A stretch of 64,000 bases of DNA from Comamonadaceae bacterium OTU4NAUVB1 (GTDB lineage Bacteria; Pseudomonadota; Gammaproteobacteria; Burkholderiales; Burkholderiaceae_C): positions 1,054,001-1,118,000 of the forward strand of contig CP099605.1 in NCBI GenBank assembly GCA_024372625.1, in the 5' to 3' direction. The notes beneath the pieces are model-generated. The model saw only the letters and a list, made by a program, of their open reading frames with translations, was not told the DNA's origin and did not search any database. The number at the start of each line of letters is the position of its first letter. Within the stretch, counting starts at the first letter, position 1. Position numbers and translations under genes: made by a program. Below, in pieces: positions 52,897 to 62,050 of this stretch.

Positions 52897-55689
52897 ATGA
52901 CCGACAAGAAAACGCTGCTGCTCGTCGATGGATCGAGCTACCTGTACCGCGCCTTCCACGCGATGCCCGACCTGCGCGCGGTGCCCGGCGACGCCGCCAG
53001 TCCCGCCACCGGCGCCATCCGCGGCATGATCAACATGATGCAGTCGCTGCGCCGCGAGGTGCGTGCCGACTACGCCGCCTGCGTCTTCGACGCGCCGGGC
53101 AAGACCTTCCGCGACGACTGGTACGCCGACTACAAGGCCCACCGCTCGCCCATGCCCGACGACCTGCGCGCCCAGGTCGCCCCGATCCACGAGGTGGTGC
53201 GGCTGCTGGGCTGGCCGGTGCTCTGCGTGCCCGACGTCGAGGCCGACGACGTGATCGGCACGCTGGCCAAGGTCGCCGCCGCCCAGGGTGTCGAGGTGAT
53301 CGTCTCCAGCGGCGACAAGGACCTGAGCCAACTGGTCGACGAGCACATCACCATCATCGACACCATGAACGGCAAGCGGCGCGACGTCGCCGGCGTCACG
53401 GCCGAGTTCGGCGTGCCGCCCGCATTGATGGTCGACTACCAGACGCTGGTGGGCGACGCGGTCGACAACGTGCCCGGGGTCGACAAGGTCGGCCCGAAGA
53501 CGGCGGCCAAGTGGCTGCTGCAGTACGGCTCGCTCGACGCCCTGATGGAACACGCCGCCGAGATCAAGGGCCAGGCCGGGGAGAACCTGCGCAAGGCCGT
53601 CGACTGGCTGCCGCAGGGCCGCCGGCTGGTGACCATCCGCACCGACTGCGATCTCGACGGCCACGTCCAGGGGCTGCCGGCGCTCGACGGCATCGCCATC
53701 GGCGCGCAGCAGGTCGAGCCGCTCAAGGCCTTCTACGAAAGCTACGGCTTCAAGAGCCTGGCGCGCACGCTGGAGGCGCACGCGGTGCCGCCCGAGCTGA
53801 TCGCGCAGAACAAGAAGAAGAAGGGCCCCGAGGCCAGCGGCGGCCTGTTCGACGAGCCCGAGGCGCAGGCCGCCGAGCAGGCCTCCAACCTCGCCTACGA
53901 CACCATCCTGACGTGGGAAGCGTTCGACGCCTGGATGGCGAAGATCGATGCCGCGGCGCTGGTGGCCGTCGACACCGAGACCACCTCGCTGGACGAGATG
54001 CGCGCGCGGATCGTCGGCGTGAGCTTCAGCGTCGAGCCGGGCGCCGCCGCCTACGTCCCGCTGGCGCACGACTATGCCGACGCGCCCGCGCAGCTGCCCA
54101 TCGACGAGGTGCTCGCGCGCCTGAAACCGTGGCTGGAGGACCCGTCGCGTCCCAAGCTCGGACAAAACGTCAAGTACGACCGCCATGTCTTCGCCAACCA
54201 CGGCATCGAGGTGCGCGGCTATGCCCACGACACCATGCTGCAGAGCTACGTGCTGGAGGTCCACAAGCCGCACGGCCTGGCCAGCCTGGCGGAGCGGCAC
54301 CTGGGGCGCAGTGGCATCGACTACGAGGACCTCTGCGGCAAGGGCGCCAAGCAGATCCCGTTCGCGCAGGTCTCGATCGACAAGGCGGCCGAATACTCCA
54401 GCGAGGACAGCGACCAGACCCTGGACGTGCACCGCGTGCTGTGGCCGCAGGTCGAGGCCGACGAGAAACTGCGCTTCGTCTACGCGCTGGAGATGCGCAG
54501 CAGCGAGGCGCTGTTCCGCATCGAGCGCAACGGCGTGCTGATCGACGCGGACCGCCTGGCCGCCCAGAGCCACGACCTGGGCACGCGCATCATGGCGCTG
54601 GAGCAGGAGGCCTACGAGCTCGCCGGCCAGCCCTTCAACCTCGGCAGCCCCAAGCAGATCGGCGAGATCTTCTTCACCAAGCTGGGCCTGCCGATCGTCA
54701 AGAAGACGCCCAGCGGCGCGCCGAGCACCGACGAGGAGGTGCTGGAGAAACTGGCCGAGGACTTCCCGCTGCCGGCCAAGCTGCTCGCGCACCGCAGCCT
54801 GTCCAAGCTCAAGGGCACCTACACCGACAAGCTCGGCCAGCTCGCCAATCCGCGCAGCGGCCGCGTGCACACCCACTACGCCCAGGCGGTGGCCGTGACC
54901 GGACGCCTGAGCAGCAACGAGCCCAACCTGCAGAACATCCCGATCCGCACGGTCGAGGGCCGGCGCGTGCGCGAGGCCTTCGTGGCGCCGCCGGGCCATG
55001 TGATCGCCAGCGCCGACTACTCGCAGATCGAGTTGCGCATCATGGCCCACATCAGCGGCGACGAATCGCTGCTGCGCGCCTTCACCGAGGGCATCGACGT
55101 GCATCGCGCGACGGCCGCCGAGGTCTTCAACACGCCCGTGGACAAGGTCTCCAGCGAGCAGCGCCGCTATGCCAAGGTCATCAACTTCGGCCTCATCTAC
55201 GGGATGAGCAGCTTCGGCCTGGCGAAGAACCTGGGCATCGAGACCAAGGCCGCCGCCTCCTACATCGAGCGCTATTTCGCGCGCTATCCGGGCGTCAAGC
55301 GCTACATGGACGAGACGCGCGCCAGCGCCAAGGAGCAGGGCTTCGTGGAGACCGTCTTCGGCCGCCGGCTCTACCTGCCGGAGATCAATTCGCCCAACGG
55401 TCCGCGCCGCGGCGGCGCCGAGCGCGCGGCCATCAACGCGCCCATGCAGGGCACCGCCGCCGACCTGATCAAGCTGAGCATGGTCGCGGTGCAGGACGTG
55501 CTCGACGCCGAGCGGCGCGCGACGAAGATGATCATGCAGGTGCACGACGAACTGGTCTTCGAGGTGCCCGAGGCCGAGGTCGACTGGGTGCGCGCCGAGA
55601 TCCCGCGCCTGATGGCTGGCGTGGCCGAGCTCAAGGTGCCCTTGCTGGCCGAACTGGGCATCGGTCCCAACTGGGATCAAGCACATTGA
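52897..55689 (+). CDS. polA: DNA polymerase I
   Basis: A 930-residue three-domain enzyme for Okazaki-fragment maturation and repair. Domains: 5'-3' exonuclease (about 1-300; LLVDGSSYLYRAFHA, SGDKDLSQLVD, VGDAVDNVPGVDKVGPKTA), 3'-5' exonuclease (about 330-520; VAVDTETTSLDE keeps the catalytic DxE, GQNVKYDRHV), and polymerase (about 540-930; SADYSQIELRIMAHIS motif A, RRYAKVINFGLIYGMS motif B, MQVHDELVFEV motif C). Proofreading residues therefore look intact. The start is the ATG at 52897, which gives the canonical N-terminus. Confidence 0.97.
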   Translation: MTDKKTLLLVDGSSYLYRAFHAMPDLRAVPGDAASPATGAIRGMINMMQSLRREVRADYAACVFDAPGKTFRDDWYADYKAHRSPMPDDLRAQVAPIHEVVRLLGWPVLCVPDVEADDVIGTLAKVAAAQGVEVIVSSGDKDLSQLVDEHITIIDTMNGKRRDVAGVTAEFGVPPALMVDYQTLVGDAVDNVPGVDKVGPKTAAKWLLQYGSLDALMEHAAEIKGQAGENLRKAVDWLPQGRRLVTIRTDCDLDGHVQGLPALDGIAIGAQQVEPLKAFYESYGFKSLARTLEAHAVPPELIAQNKKKKGPEASGGLFDEPEAQAAEQASNLAYDTILTWEAFDAWMAKIDAAALVAVDTETTSLDEMRARIVGVSFSVEPGAAAYVPLAHDYADAPAQLPIDEVLARLKPWLEDPSRPKLGQNVKYDRHVFANHGIEVRGYAHDTMLQSYVLEVHKPHGLASLAERHLGRSGIDYEDLCGKGAKQIPFAQVSIDKAAEYSSEDSDQTLDVHRVLWPQVEADEKLRFVYALEMRSSEALFRIERNGVLIDADRLAAQSHDLGTRIMALEQEAYELAGQPFNLGSPKQIGEIFFTKLGLPIVKKTPSGAPSTDEEVLEKLAEDFPLPAKLLAHRSLSKLKGTYTDKLGQLANPRSGRVHTHYAQAVAVTGRLSSNEPNLQNIPIRTVEGRRVREAFVAPPGHVIASADYSQIELRIMAHISGDESLLRAFTEGIDVHRATAAEVFNTPVDKVSSEQRRYAKVINFGLIYGMSSFGLAKNLGIETKAAASYIERYFARYPGVKRYMDETRASAKEQGFVETVFGRRLYLPEINSPNGPRRGGAERAAINAPMQGTAADLIKLSMVAVQDVLDAERRATKMIMQVHDELVFEVPEAEVDWVRAEIPRLMAGVAELKVPLLAELGIGPNWDQAH

Positions 55690-55729
55690 CCCGCGTCGCT
55701 CCATCCATGACCCGCCAGCTTCCTATCCG

Positions 55730-57052
55730 ATGAGATTCGCCATGACCACCCTCCGCTTTCCCCTTCGACGCTCCGCGCTGGCGCTGCTGTGCGCCGCCGC
55801 GTGCGCCTTCGGCGCCACCGCCCATGCCGCGCCCGATGCCCGCATCGCCGAACTCGCCGCCCGCGAGAAGCAGCCGCTGCTCGACTCGCTCTCGCAACTC
55901 GTGGGCATCGAGTCGGGCAGCCGCGACCTCGAAGGCCTCGACCGCATCGCCGGTCTCATCGCCGGGCGGCTGCGCGCGCTCGGCGGCGAGGTCGAACTGA
56001 TCGAGCCCGGCAGCGCGGCCTCGCCGCAGGTCTACCGCATGGAGGACACGCCCGAGAAGATCGGCAAGGTCGTGAAGGCCACCTTCAAGGGCACGGGCAC
56101 CAGGAAGATCATGCTCATCGCGCACATGGACACGGTCTACCAGCGCGGCATGCTCGCCGGCCAGCCGTTCCGCGTCGAGGGCGACAAGGCCTACGGGCTG
56201 GGCATCGCCGACGACAAGCAGGGCATCGCGGTGATCCTGCACGCGCTCGCCATGCTGCGCCAGCTCGACTTCAGGGACTACGGGACGCTCACGGTGCTCA
56301 TCAACGGCGACGAGGAGATCAGCTCGCCGGGTTCGCGCGCGCTGATCACGCAGCTGGGCGGCATGCAGGATGCCGTGCTCTCCCACGAGGGCGCTTCCAT
56401 CGCGCAGGACACGCTCTCGCTGGCGACGGCGGGCATCGGCGCGGTGTCCCTCACGGTGCGCGGCAAGGCCTCGCACGCGGGCTCGGCGCCCGAGCGCGGC
56501 GTCAACGCGTTCTACGAGATGGCGCACCAGGTGCTGCAGATGCGCGATCTCTCCGATCCGGCCACCGGCCTGAAGATGAACTGGACCACCGCCCAGGCGG
56601 GCACCAACCGCAACGTGATCCCGGCCCTGGCCACGGCCACCGCCGACGTGCGCGTCACCAAGGTGGCCGACTACGACCGCATCGAGCGTGCCATGGCCGA
56701 GCGCGTGAAGAACCAGCTGGTGCCCGAGGCCCAGGTCGAGGCGCGTTTCGAACGGCGACGTCCGCCGCTGGAATCGAGTGCCGCGTCGCTCGCGCTGGCC
56801 AAGCACGCGCAGGGCATCTACGGCGAACTCGGCCGGCGCCTCGCGGCCGATGACAAGGTCGCCGGCGGCGGCACCGACGCGGCCTTCGCGGGGCTCGCGA
56901 CCAAGGCCGCCGTGGTCGAGCGTTTCGGCCTGCAGGGCTTCGGCGCGCATTCGGCCGATGCCGAGTACGTGCTGCTCGACTCGATCGAGCCGCGCCTGTA
57001 CCTCGTCACGCGCCTCGTCATGGACATCGCGCGCGGCAAGGTCGGCCCGTGA
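55730..57052 (+). CDS. Exported M20 zinc carboxypeptidase (glutamate carboxypeptidase-like)
   Basis: A 440-residue protein with a signal peptide ending at AHAAP (about residue 35). Metal-site motifs: LIAHMDTVYQRG (about 127-138), YGLGIADDKQGIA (Asp bridging), NGDEEISSPGSR with the catalytic glutamate pair, and FGAHSADAEYVL with the final histidine near 410. It resembles carboxypeptidase G2 that hydrolyses C-terminal glutamate from folates and peptides; the real substrate is not determined. Start is at 55730 or the ATG at 55742. It begins 40 nt after polA. Confidence 0.88.
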   Translation: MRFAMTTLRFPLRRSALALLCAAACAFGATAHAAPDARIAELAAREKQPLLDSLSQLVGIESGSRDLEGLDRIAGLIAGRLRALGGEVELIEPGSAASPQVYRMEDTPEKIGKVVKATFKGTGTRKIMLIAHMDTVYQRGMLAGQPFRVEGDKAYGLGIADDKQGIAVILHALAMLRQLDFRDYGTLTVLINGDEEISSPGSRALITQLGGMQDAVLSHEGASIAQDTLSLATAGIGAVSLTVRGKASHAGSAPERGVNAFYEMAHQVLQMRDLSDPATGLKMNWTTAQAGTNRNVIPALATATADVRVTKVADYDRIERAMAERVKNQLVPEAQVEARFERRRPPLESSAASLALAKHAQGIYGELGRRLAADDKVAGGGTDAAFAGLATKAAVVERFGLQGFGAHSADAEYVLLDSIEPRLYLVTRLVMDIARGKVGP

Positions 57053-57123
57053 CGGGCCTTGCCGTGTCCGCCCGCCATCCCTCGTTCGACGTCGTCGACC
57101 ACGCCACGTTCCGGAGCCTCCCC

Positions 57124-57657
57124 ATGAAGAAGCCATCGCTCGTTCCCGCCCTCGTGCGTTCCATCACCCTGGCCGCCGTCGCGGCCGTCGCCCTCCCGGT
57201 CCAGGCGGAGGTCAGCGTCACGGACGCCTGGGTGCGCGCCACCGTGCCGCAGCAGAAGGCGACCAGCGCCTTCATGCGCCTGAGCGCACCGGCCGACAGC
57301 CGCCTCGTCTCCGTCACCACGCCGCTCACGCCGGTCGCTGAGGTGCACGAGATGAAGATGGTGGACGGCGTGATGCGCATGCGCCGCGTCCCGGCCCTGG
57401 CGCTGCCCGCTGGCGGGACCGTCGAACTCACGCCGGGCGGCTACCACGTCATGCTGATGGACCTGAAGCAGCAGGTCAAAGCTGGCGACACCGTGCCGCT
57501 GACGCTGGTGTTCGAGGACCAGGCCGGCCGGCGCGAGACCCGGCAGGTGACGGCGGCGGTGCGCGCTCTCGCGGCCACCGCTGCCTCGGCCGCCCCCGCC
57601 GCCGGCACGCACGACGCCCATGGCGCGCAGGGTGCGCAGGGCGGCCACAAGCACTGA
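57124..57657 (+). CDS. PCuAC-family periplasmic copper chaperone
   Basis: A 177-residue exported protein (signal to about 29, PVQAE) that binds Cu(I) and helps load the CuA site of cytochrome oxidase. The HxnM...HxM copper motif is present: HEMKMVDGVMRMR and GGYHVMLMDL. A His/Gly/Ala-rich tail (HDAHGAQGAQGGHKH) adds possible extra metal binding. ATG 57124 is used because it begins the signal peptide. It heads a set of envelope metal and oxidative-stress genes on this strand; SenC/Sco is not adjacent. Confidence 0.88.
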   Translation: MKKPSLVPALVRSITLAAVAAVALPVQAEVSVTDAWVRATVPQQKATSAFMRLSAPADSRLVSVTTPLTPVAEVHEMKMVDGVMRMRRVPALALPAGGTVELTPGGYHVMLMDLKQQVKAGDTVPLTLVFEDQAGRRETRQVTAAVRALAATAASAAPAAGTHDAHGAQGAQGGHKH

Positions 57658-57766
57658 GGCGCTCGCGCAGGGCGTGGCACGGCGGTCTGACACGCCGTCG
57701 TCCGACGCGTCCGCCCGGGTTGGTCGTCGACCATGCGCCCATCATCAACGCAAGGAGTGTCTTTCC

Positions 57767-58579
57767 ATGTTCAGACTCATCGCGACGCTCGCGGTCGCAG
57801 GCGTCGTCGCCGCGTGCGCGCAACCCGGCCCGACCGGCCCGATGTCGGCCAAGCCCATGCCCCCGGCCGGCGGCCCGATGGCGCCAGGGCCGATGGCGGC
57901 ACCGGCTGCGCCACCACCGCCGCCCGTGACGCCGCCGGCGGCCCAGGTGTTCCGCCAGGCCCCGCTGCCCTATGCGGCGGACGCGCTGGAACCGGTGATC
58001 GACAAGGCCACCATGGAGATCCACCACGGTCGCCACCACAAGGCGTACTACGACGCGCTCAACAACGCCGCCGCGTCGAGCCCCGAAGTCGCACGCTCGA
58101 GCGTCGAGCAACTCGTCGCCACGGCGTCGCGCCAGACGCTGGTGGTGCGCAACAACGCGGGCGGGGCCTGGAACCACGCCTTCTTCTGGAACATCATGGC
58201 GCCGGTCGGCCAGGGCGGTGCCCCGTCGCCCGCGCTGATGGCACGCGTCCAGGCCGACTTCGGTTCCATGGACAACCTCATGCGCCAGTTCAACCAGGCC
58301 GGTGCCTCGCGCTTCGGCTCCGGCTGGGCCTGGCTGATCGTGCGTGACGGCAAGCTCGCCGTGACCTCGACGCCCAATCAGGACAACCCGCTGATGGACC
58401 TGGCCGAAGTGCGCGGCACGCCCATCCTGGGCAACGACGTCTGGGAGCACGCCTACTACCTGAAATACCAGAACCGGCGCGCCGACTACCTCGCCGCTTG
58501 GTGGCAGGTCGTCAACTGGAACGAGGTCAACCGCCGGTTCGCCGCGTCCGCCGCCGCCGGTCCCGCCACCGCGCGCTGA
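57767..58579 (+). CDS. Fe/Mn superoxide dismutase, probable lipoprotein
   Basis: A 270-residue protein. A short signal with lipobox VAAC (Cys17) is followed by about 40 residues of Pro/Ala/Met-rich linker, then the SOD domain from about 62. Metal ligands are visible: His86 (MEIHHGRHH), His137 (GAWNHAFFW), Asp224 and His228 (DVWEHAYYLKY). AAGGAG precedes the ATG at 57767. Fe/Mn SODs are normally cytosolic; here the lipobox predicts attachment to the inner or outer membrane on the periplasmic side. A terminator follows. Confidence 0.9.
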   Translation: MFRLIATLAVAGVVAACAQPGPTGPMSAKPMPPAGGPMAPGPMAAPAAPPPPPVTPPAAQVFRQAPLPYAADALEPVIDKATMEIHHGRHHKAYYDALNNAAASSPEVARSSVEQLVATASRQTLVVRNNAGGAWNHAFFWNIMAPVGQGGAPSPALMARVQADFGSMDNLMRQFNQAGASRFGSGWAWLIVRDGKLAVTSTPNQDNPLMDLAEVRGTPILGNDVWEHAYYLKYQNRRADYLAAWWQVVNWNEVNRRFAASAAAGPATAR

Positions 58580-58597
58580 TCCGCGTCCGATCCTGCG

Positions 58598-58635
58598 CGG
58601 GGCCGGTGCATCGATCTGCGCCGGCCCCGTTTTTT
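58598..58635 (+). terminator. Rho-independent terminator after the SOD gene
   Basis: The stem CGGGGCCGG/CCGGCCCCG (58598-58606 and 58621-58629) with a 14-nt loop is followed by six T. It ends the PCuAC/SOD transcript. Confidence 0.9.
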
Positions 58636-58681
58636 CGTTGGTCCTCCGGCCGTCACGGCCTCTCATTGAAAGCGATTGCCC

Positions 58682-59605
58682 ATGCCCTCCCATTTCCCAT
58701 CGAACGGCCAGGAACACAACGACCTCGACGCCGAATTCGATTCGCTGCGTCCCGGCGGCAGCACGGCCGCCGGCGCGACGCGCCGCACCGCCCTGATGGC
58801 CGCGCTCGGCGTCGGCTACGCGGCCGCGGCCGTGCCCGTCGCGGCGCAGACCTTCGTCACCACGCCGGCGGACGGGCTGACGGCCGGGCCGGTCACCTAC
58901 AACGTCGGCGGCTTCGACGTGCCGGCCTACGCCGCCGCGCCAGCGGGCAAGACCGGCCTGCCGGTGGTGCTGGTGATCCAGGAGATCTTCGGCGTGCACG
59001 AATACATCGCCGACACCTGCCGGCGCTTCGCCAGGCTGGGCTACCTCGCCATCGCGCCGGAACTCTACGCGCGCCAGGGCGACGCGCGTTCGTTCACCGA
59101 GCTGCCGAAGCTGATGAGCGAACTGGTCGCCAAGGTGCCCGACGCCCAGGTCATGGCCGACCTCGACGGCGCCCTGCGCTACGCGGCCACGCGGGGCGGC
59201 GACGTCTCGCGTGCCGGCATCACCGGCTTCTGCTGGGGCGGGCGCATCACGTGGCTGTACGCGGCCACCGGCAAGGTCAAGGCCGGCGTGGCGTGGTACG
59301 GACGCCTCGTGGGCCAGCCGAGCGAGCTCACGCCGCGCCACCCGGTCGACATCGCCGCGCAGCTGCAGGCGCCGGTGCTGGGCCTCTACGGCGGGCGCGA
59401 CCAGGGCATCCCGCTCGACACGGTCGAGCGCATGAAGGCGGCGCTGGCCACCGGCCCGGCCGCCGCCAGGGCCTCGCAGTTCGTCGTCTACCCGGAAGCC
59501 GGCCATGCCTTCCATGCCGACTACCGGCCGAGCTACGTCAAGGAGGCGGCGGAGGACGGCTGGAAGCGCACGCTGGCCTGGTTCAAGGCGAACGGCGTCG
59601 CCTGA
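58682..59605 (+). CDS. Dienelactone hydrolase-family protein with Tat-type signal
   Basis: A 307-residue alpha/beta hydrolase. The catalytic triad Cys184 (GFCWGG), Asp240 (GGRDQG) and His275 (EAGHAFH) and the supporting Glu101 (QEIFGVHEY) match the dienelactone hydrolase family. Unusually for the family, residues 1-56 form an N-terminal extension containing a twin arginine (TRRTALMAALGVGYAAAAVPVAAQ), suggesting folded export by Tat. Role unknown; not in an aromatic pathway cluster. The ATG at 58682 is 47 nt after the terminator. Confidence 0.88.
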   Translation: MPSHFPSNGQEHNDLDAEFDSLRPGGSTAAGATRRTALMAALGVGYAAAAVPVAAQTFVTTPADGLTAGPVTYNVGGFDVPAYAAAPAGKTGLPVVLVIQEIFGVHEYIADTCRRFARLGYLAIAPELYARQGDARSFTELPKLMSELVAKVPDAQVMADLDGALRYAATRGGDVSRAGITGFCWGGRITWLYAATGKVKAGVAWYGRLVGQPSELTPRHPVDIAAQLQAPVLGLYGGRDQGIPLDTVERMKAALATGPAAARASQFVVYPEAGHAFHADYRPSYVKEAAEDGWKRTLAWFKANGVA

Positions 59606-59726
59606 CCCGGCGCCGCGCCGGACGGTGACCGCCGCCCGGCGATGAACCGTCGGCGGATGTCATGGGACACTCGGCGCCCACCGTTTTCGTCCCCTCCCTG
59701 GCCCGCCGGCCAGAAAGTCCGTCGCC

Positions 59727-60707
59727 ATGAATCTGTTCCTCATCCTCGCCGCCACGCTCGTCGCCGGCATCGGCAGCGTGTGGATCGCCGCGCTGCTCAT
59801 GCGCGTGGGCGTGCGCAACGGCGGGGGCGGGCTCAATGCCCAGCACCTCCTGAGCCTGGCCGCCGGCGCGCTGCTCGCCACCGCGTTCATGCACCTCCTG
59901 CCCGAAGCCTTCGAGGGCGGGGTCGAGCCGTCCCGCCTGTTCGCCGCGCTGCTCTTCGGCGTGGTGTTCTTCTTCCTGCTCGACAAGGCGGAACTATGGC
60001 ATCACGGGCACGAACACCACGGCGGCGCGACGGTGCCCGGTCATGGCCACGCGCATGCGAACGACCACGACCATGGTCATGGTCATGGTCATGGTCATGG
60101 TCATGGTCACTCACATGCCCACGCGACGTCGCGCACGGGGGGCTGGACGGTGCTGACCGGCGACAGCGTGCATTGCTTCGGCGACGGCATCCTGATCGCC
60201 TCGGCCTTCGCCGCCGATGCGCGCCTGGGGGTGGTGGCGGCCGTGTCGGTGCTGGCGCACGAGGTGCCGCACCACATCGGCGATCTGGTGGTGCTGCGCC
60301 AGACGTCCGCCAGTTCGCGCGCCGCGGTCGTCAAGGTCTCGCTCGCCGGCACGATGACGGCGCTGGGGGGATTGATCGGCTGGTGGCTGCTCGACCAGCT
60401 CCACGGCGTGCTGCCGTATTTCCTGGTGCTGGCGAGCAGCAGCTTCATCTACGTGGCCCTGGCCGACCTCATTCCGCAACTGCAGAAGCGTCTGCCGGCG
60501 CGGCAGACCGCGGCGCAGATCGCCTGGCTCGCCACCGGCATCGTGGTGGTGACGCTGGTGAGCACGCTGGCGCACGGCGGCCACGACCACGGGCACGCCG
60601 GGGAGGGCGGCCCTGCGCATGGGCACGAGGCATCGCATCACGAGGGCGACGGGCACGACCACGGTGCGGACGCGCCAGCCGGCGGCGTTTCGCGGCCGGC
60701 GCGCTGA
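59727..60707 (+). CDS. ZIP-family divalent metal transporter
   Basis: A 326-residue inner-membrane protein with about eight helices. Transport motifs are in helices IV and V: DSVHCFGDGILIASAF and VSVLAHEVPHHIGDLVVL. The loop between helices III and IV is strikingly His-rich (HGHEHHGG, then DHDHGHGHGHG and SHAHA), and a second His cluster ends the protein (HGGHDHGHAGEG, HEGDGHDHG). Zinc or iron are the usual substrates. The first loop is encoded by a CATGGT hexamer repeat. It stands alone after the hydrolase gene. Confidence 0.92.
   Translation: MNLFLILAATLVAGIGSVWIAALLMRVGVRNGGGGLNAQHLLSLAAGALLATAFMHLLPEAFEGGVEPSRLFAALLFGVVFFFLLDKAELWHHGHEHHGGATVPGHGHAHANDHDHGHGHGHGHGHGHSHAHATSRTGGWTVLTGDSVHCFGDGILIASAFAADARLGVVAAVSVLAHEVPHHIGDLVVLRQTSASSRAAVVKVSLAGTMTALGGLIGWWLLDQLHGVLPYFLVLASSSFIYVALADLIPQLQKRLPARQTAAQIAWLATGIVVVTLVSTLAHGGHDHGHAGEGGPAHGHEASHHEGDGHDHGADAPAGGVSRPAR
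60072..60107. repeat. CATGGT hexamer repeat (x6) in the ZIP gene
   Basis: Six tandem CATGGT units encode a His-Gly run in the metal-binding loop. Since each unit is six bases, copy changes keep the frame but alter the number of histidines. Confidence 0.85.
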
Positions 60708-60838
60708 GCTTCGCGTCGACACCGGGACGCTGGCCGCCCGGCGGAGGCTTTCTCCCACAGGCGAGTGGCCGAGCGGCTGTTGCACTGCGCCACGTCCGGG
60801 GGCAGCATGAGCGCTCTTCCACACACCAGGGACACCCC

Positions 60839-61063
60839 ATGACTCACCCAGACCCCACGCTGCGCACCGGCTTGTCGACCCGCGAGGACGGCGAACTGCC
60901 GATGCTCGGCGACGGCTTCGACGCGTCGGACGATCTCGAGGCGGCGGCGCCCGACGAGCTGGAGGACGAGACCGGCATCGACCTGACCGACGCCAGCGAC
61001 CTCGACGCCGACAACGTGCCGGCCGACGAAGAGAGCGAGCGCGTCGTCAACGCGCCCGACTGA
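60839..61063 (+). CDS. Small highly acidic hypothetical protein
   Basis: A 74-residue protein, very rich in Asp and Glu (DASDDLEAAAPDELEDETGID, NVPADEESERVV), with no hydrophobic segment; predicted disordered. The start is the ATG at 60839 after CACCCC; there is no strong Shine-Dalgarno. Not recognised; its end is close to the convergent sulfurtransferase gene (32 nt). Confidence 0.6.
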   Translation: MTHPDPTLRTGLSTREDGELPMLGDGFDASDDLEAAAPDELEDETGIDLTDASDLDADNVPADEESERVVNAPD

Positions 61064-61095
61064 GCTTCATCGGGACGTCCGGGACGTCCCGCCCG

Positions 61096-62001
61096 TCAGG
61101 GCTGCGCGCCCTGGCGTGTCGGCAGTCCGGGGGTGTTGCTCCATTCGCTCCAGCTGCCCGCGTACAGGCCCGTCGTTCCGAGTCCCGCGATCTGCATCGC
61201 CAGGAGGTTGGGAACGGCGCTCACGCCGCTGCCGCACTGGTGCACCACCGTCGAGGGATCGCGGCCGCCGAGCAGTTGCTCGAACTCCTGCTTCAGCTGC
61301 GCCGCCGGCTTGAACCTGCCATCGGGTCCCAGATTGTCCGAGAACGGCCGGTTCAGCGCGCCCGGGATGTGGCCGGCGACCGGGTCCAGCGGCTCGATCT
61401 CGCCGCGGTAGCGTGCGCCGGCCCGGGCGTCGACGAGGGTCTGGCCTGCCTGCTCGAGCCCGCGGACGACGTCGGGCGTGGTCACCAGGGGCAGCAGGGG
61501 ATCGGCCGGCACGAAGTTCGACTGGAAGTGTGCCGCCTCGGTCCGGTCGGTGACGGCGCCGCCGGCCGCCTGCCAGGCCTGCAGGCCGCCATCGAGCACG
61601 GCCACCGCCTCATGGCCCATCCACTTGAGCATCCACCACAGGCGGCCACAGAAGTTGGCCCCGTTGCGGTCGTAGACGACGGCCTGCATGTCGTTGCGGA
61701 AACCCACGCTGGACAGCCAGGCCGAGAAGCGTTCGCGGCTGGGCAGCGGATGACGGCCGCCCGAGGCGGGAATGCCGTCGTCCTGCGCCACCACCACGCC
61801 GTGGCGGCCCGGCACCCCGTGGCGGGCGCTCAGGTCGGTGTCGAGGTTGGCGTAGACGGCGCCGGGAATGTGGGCCGCCTGGTACTGCGCCGGACCGGCC
61901 TCGGGTTTCATCAGGTCGAAGGTGCAGTCGAAGACCATCGATGGGGCACCGTTCGCCAGGAGGCTGGAGAGTGCTTCGGCGGAGATCAGGGTCGTGTGCA
62001 T
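61096..62001 (-). CDS. sseA: 3-mercaptopyruvate/thiosulfate sulfurtransferase
   Basis: A 301-residue protein with two rhodanese domains. The inactive N-terminal domain has DCTFDLMKPEAG, AAHIPGAVYANLDTDLS and VVYDRNGANFCGRLWWML. The active C-terminal domain has GHIPGALNRPF and the catalytic loop HQCGSGVSAV with Cys256. The CGSGV loop favours mercaptopyruvate over thiosulfate. Start 62001 is chosen at the domain start. It is the last gene of the Rieske-eamA-sseA leftward group (49 nt after eamA). Confidence 0.93.
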   Translation of the reverse strand: MHTTLISAEALSSLLANGAPSMVFDCTFDLMKPEAGPAQYQAAHIPGAVYANLDTDLSARHGVPGRHGVVVAQDDGIPASGGRHPLPSRERFSAWLSSVGFRNDMQAVVYDRNGANFCGRLWWMLKWMGHEAVAVLDGGLQAWQAAGGAVTDRTEAAHFQSNFVPADPLLPLVTTPDVVRGLEQAGQTLVDARAGARYRGEIEPLDPVAGHIPGALNRPFSDNLGPDGRFKPAAQLKQEFEQLLGGRDPSTVVHQCGSGVSAVPNLLAMQIAGLGTTGLYAGSWSEWSNTPGLPTRQGAQP

Positions 62002-62050
62002 GTGGGATGTCCTGCGTGCGTGGGTTGAGCCGCCGGCCGGCGGCATGCCG

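Noticed and set aside
52411..55704. 1097-codon minus-strand open frame opposite polA
   Set aside because: All polA motifs are on the plus strand, and the antisense translation is rich in His/Gln/Val/Gly without any domain.
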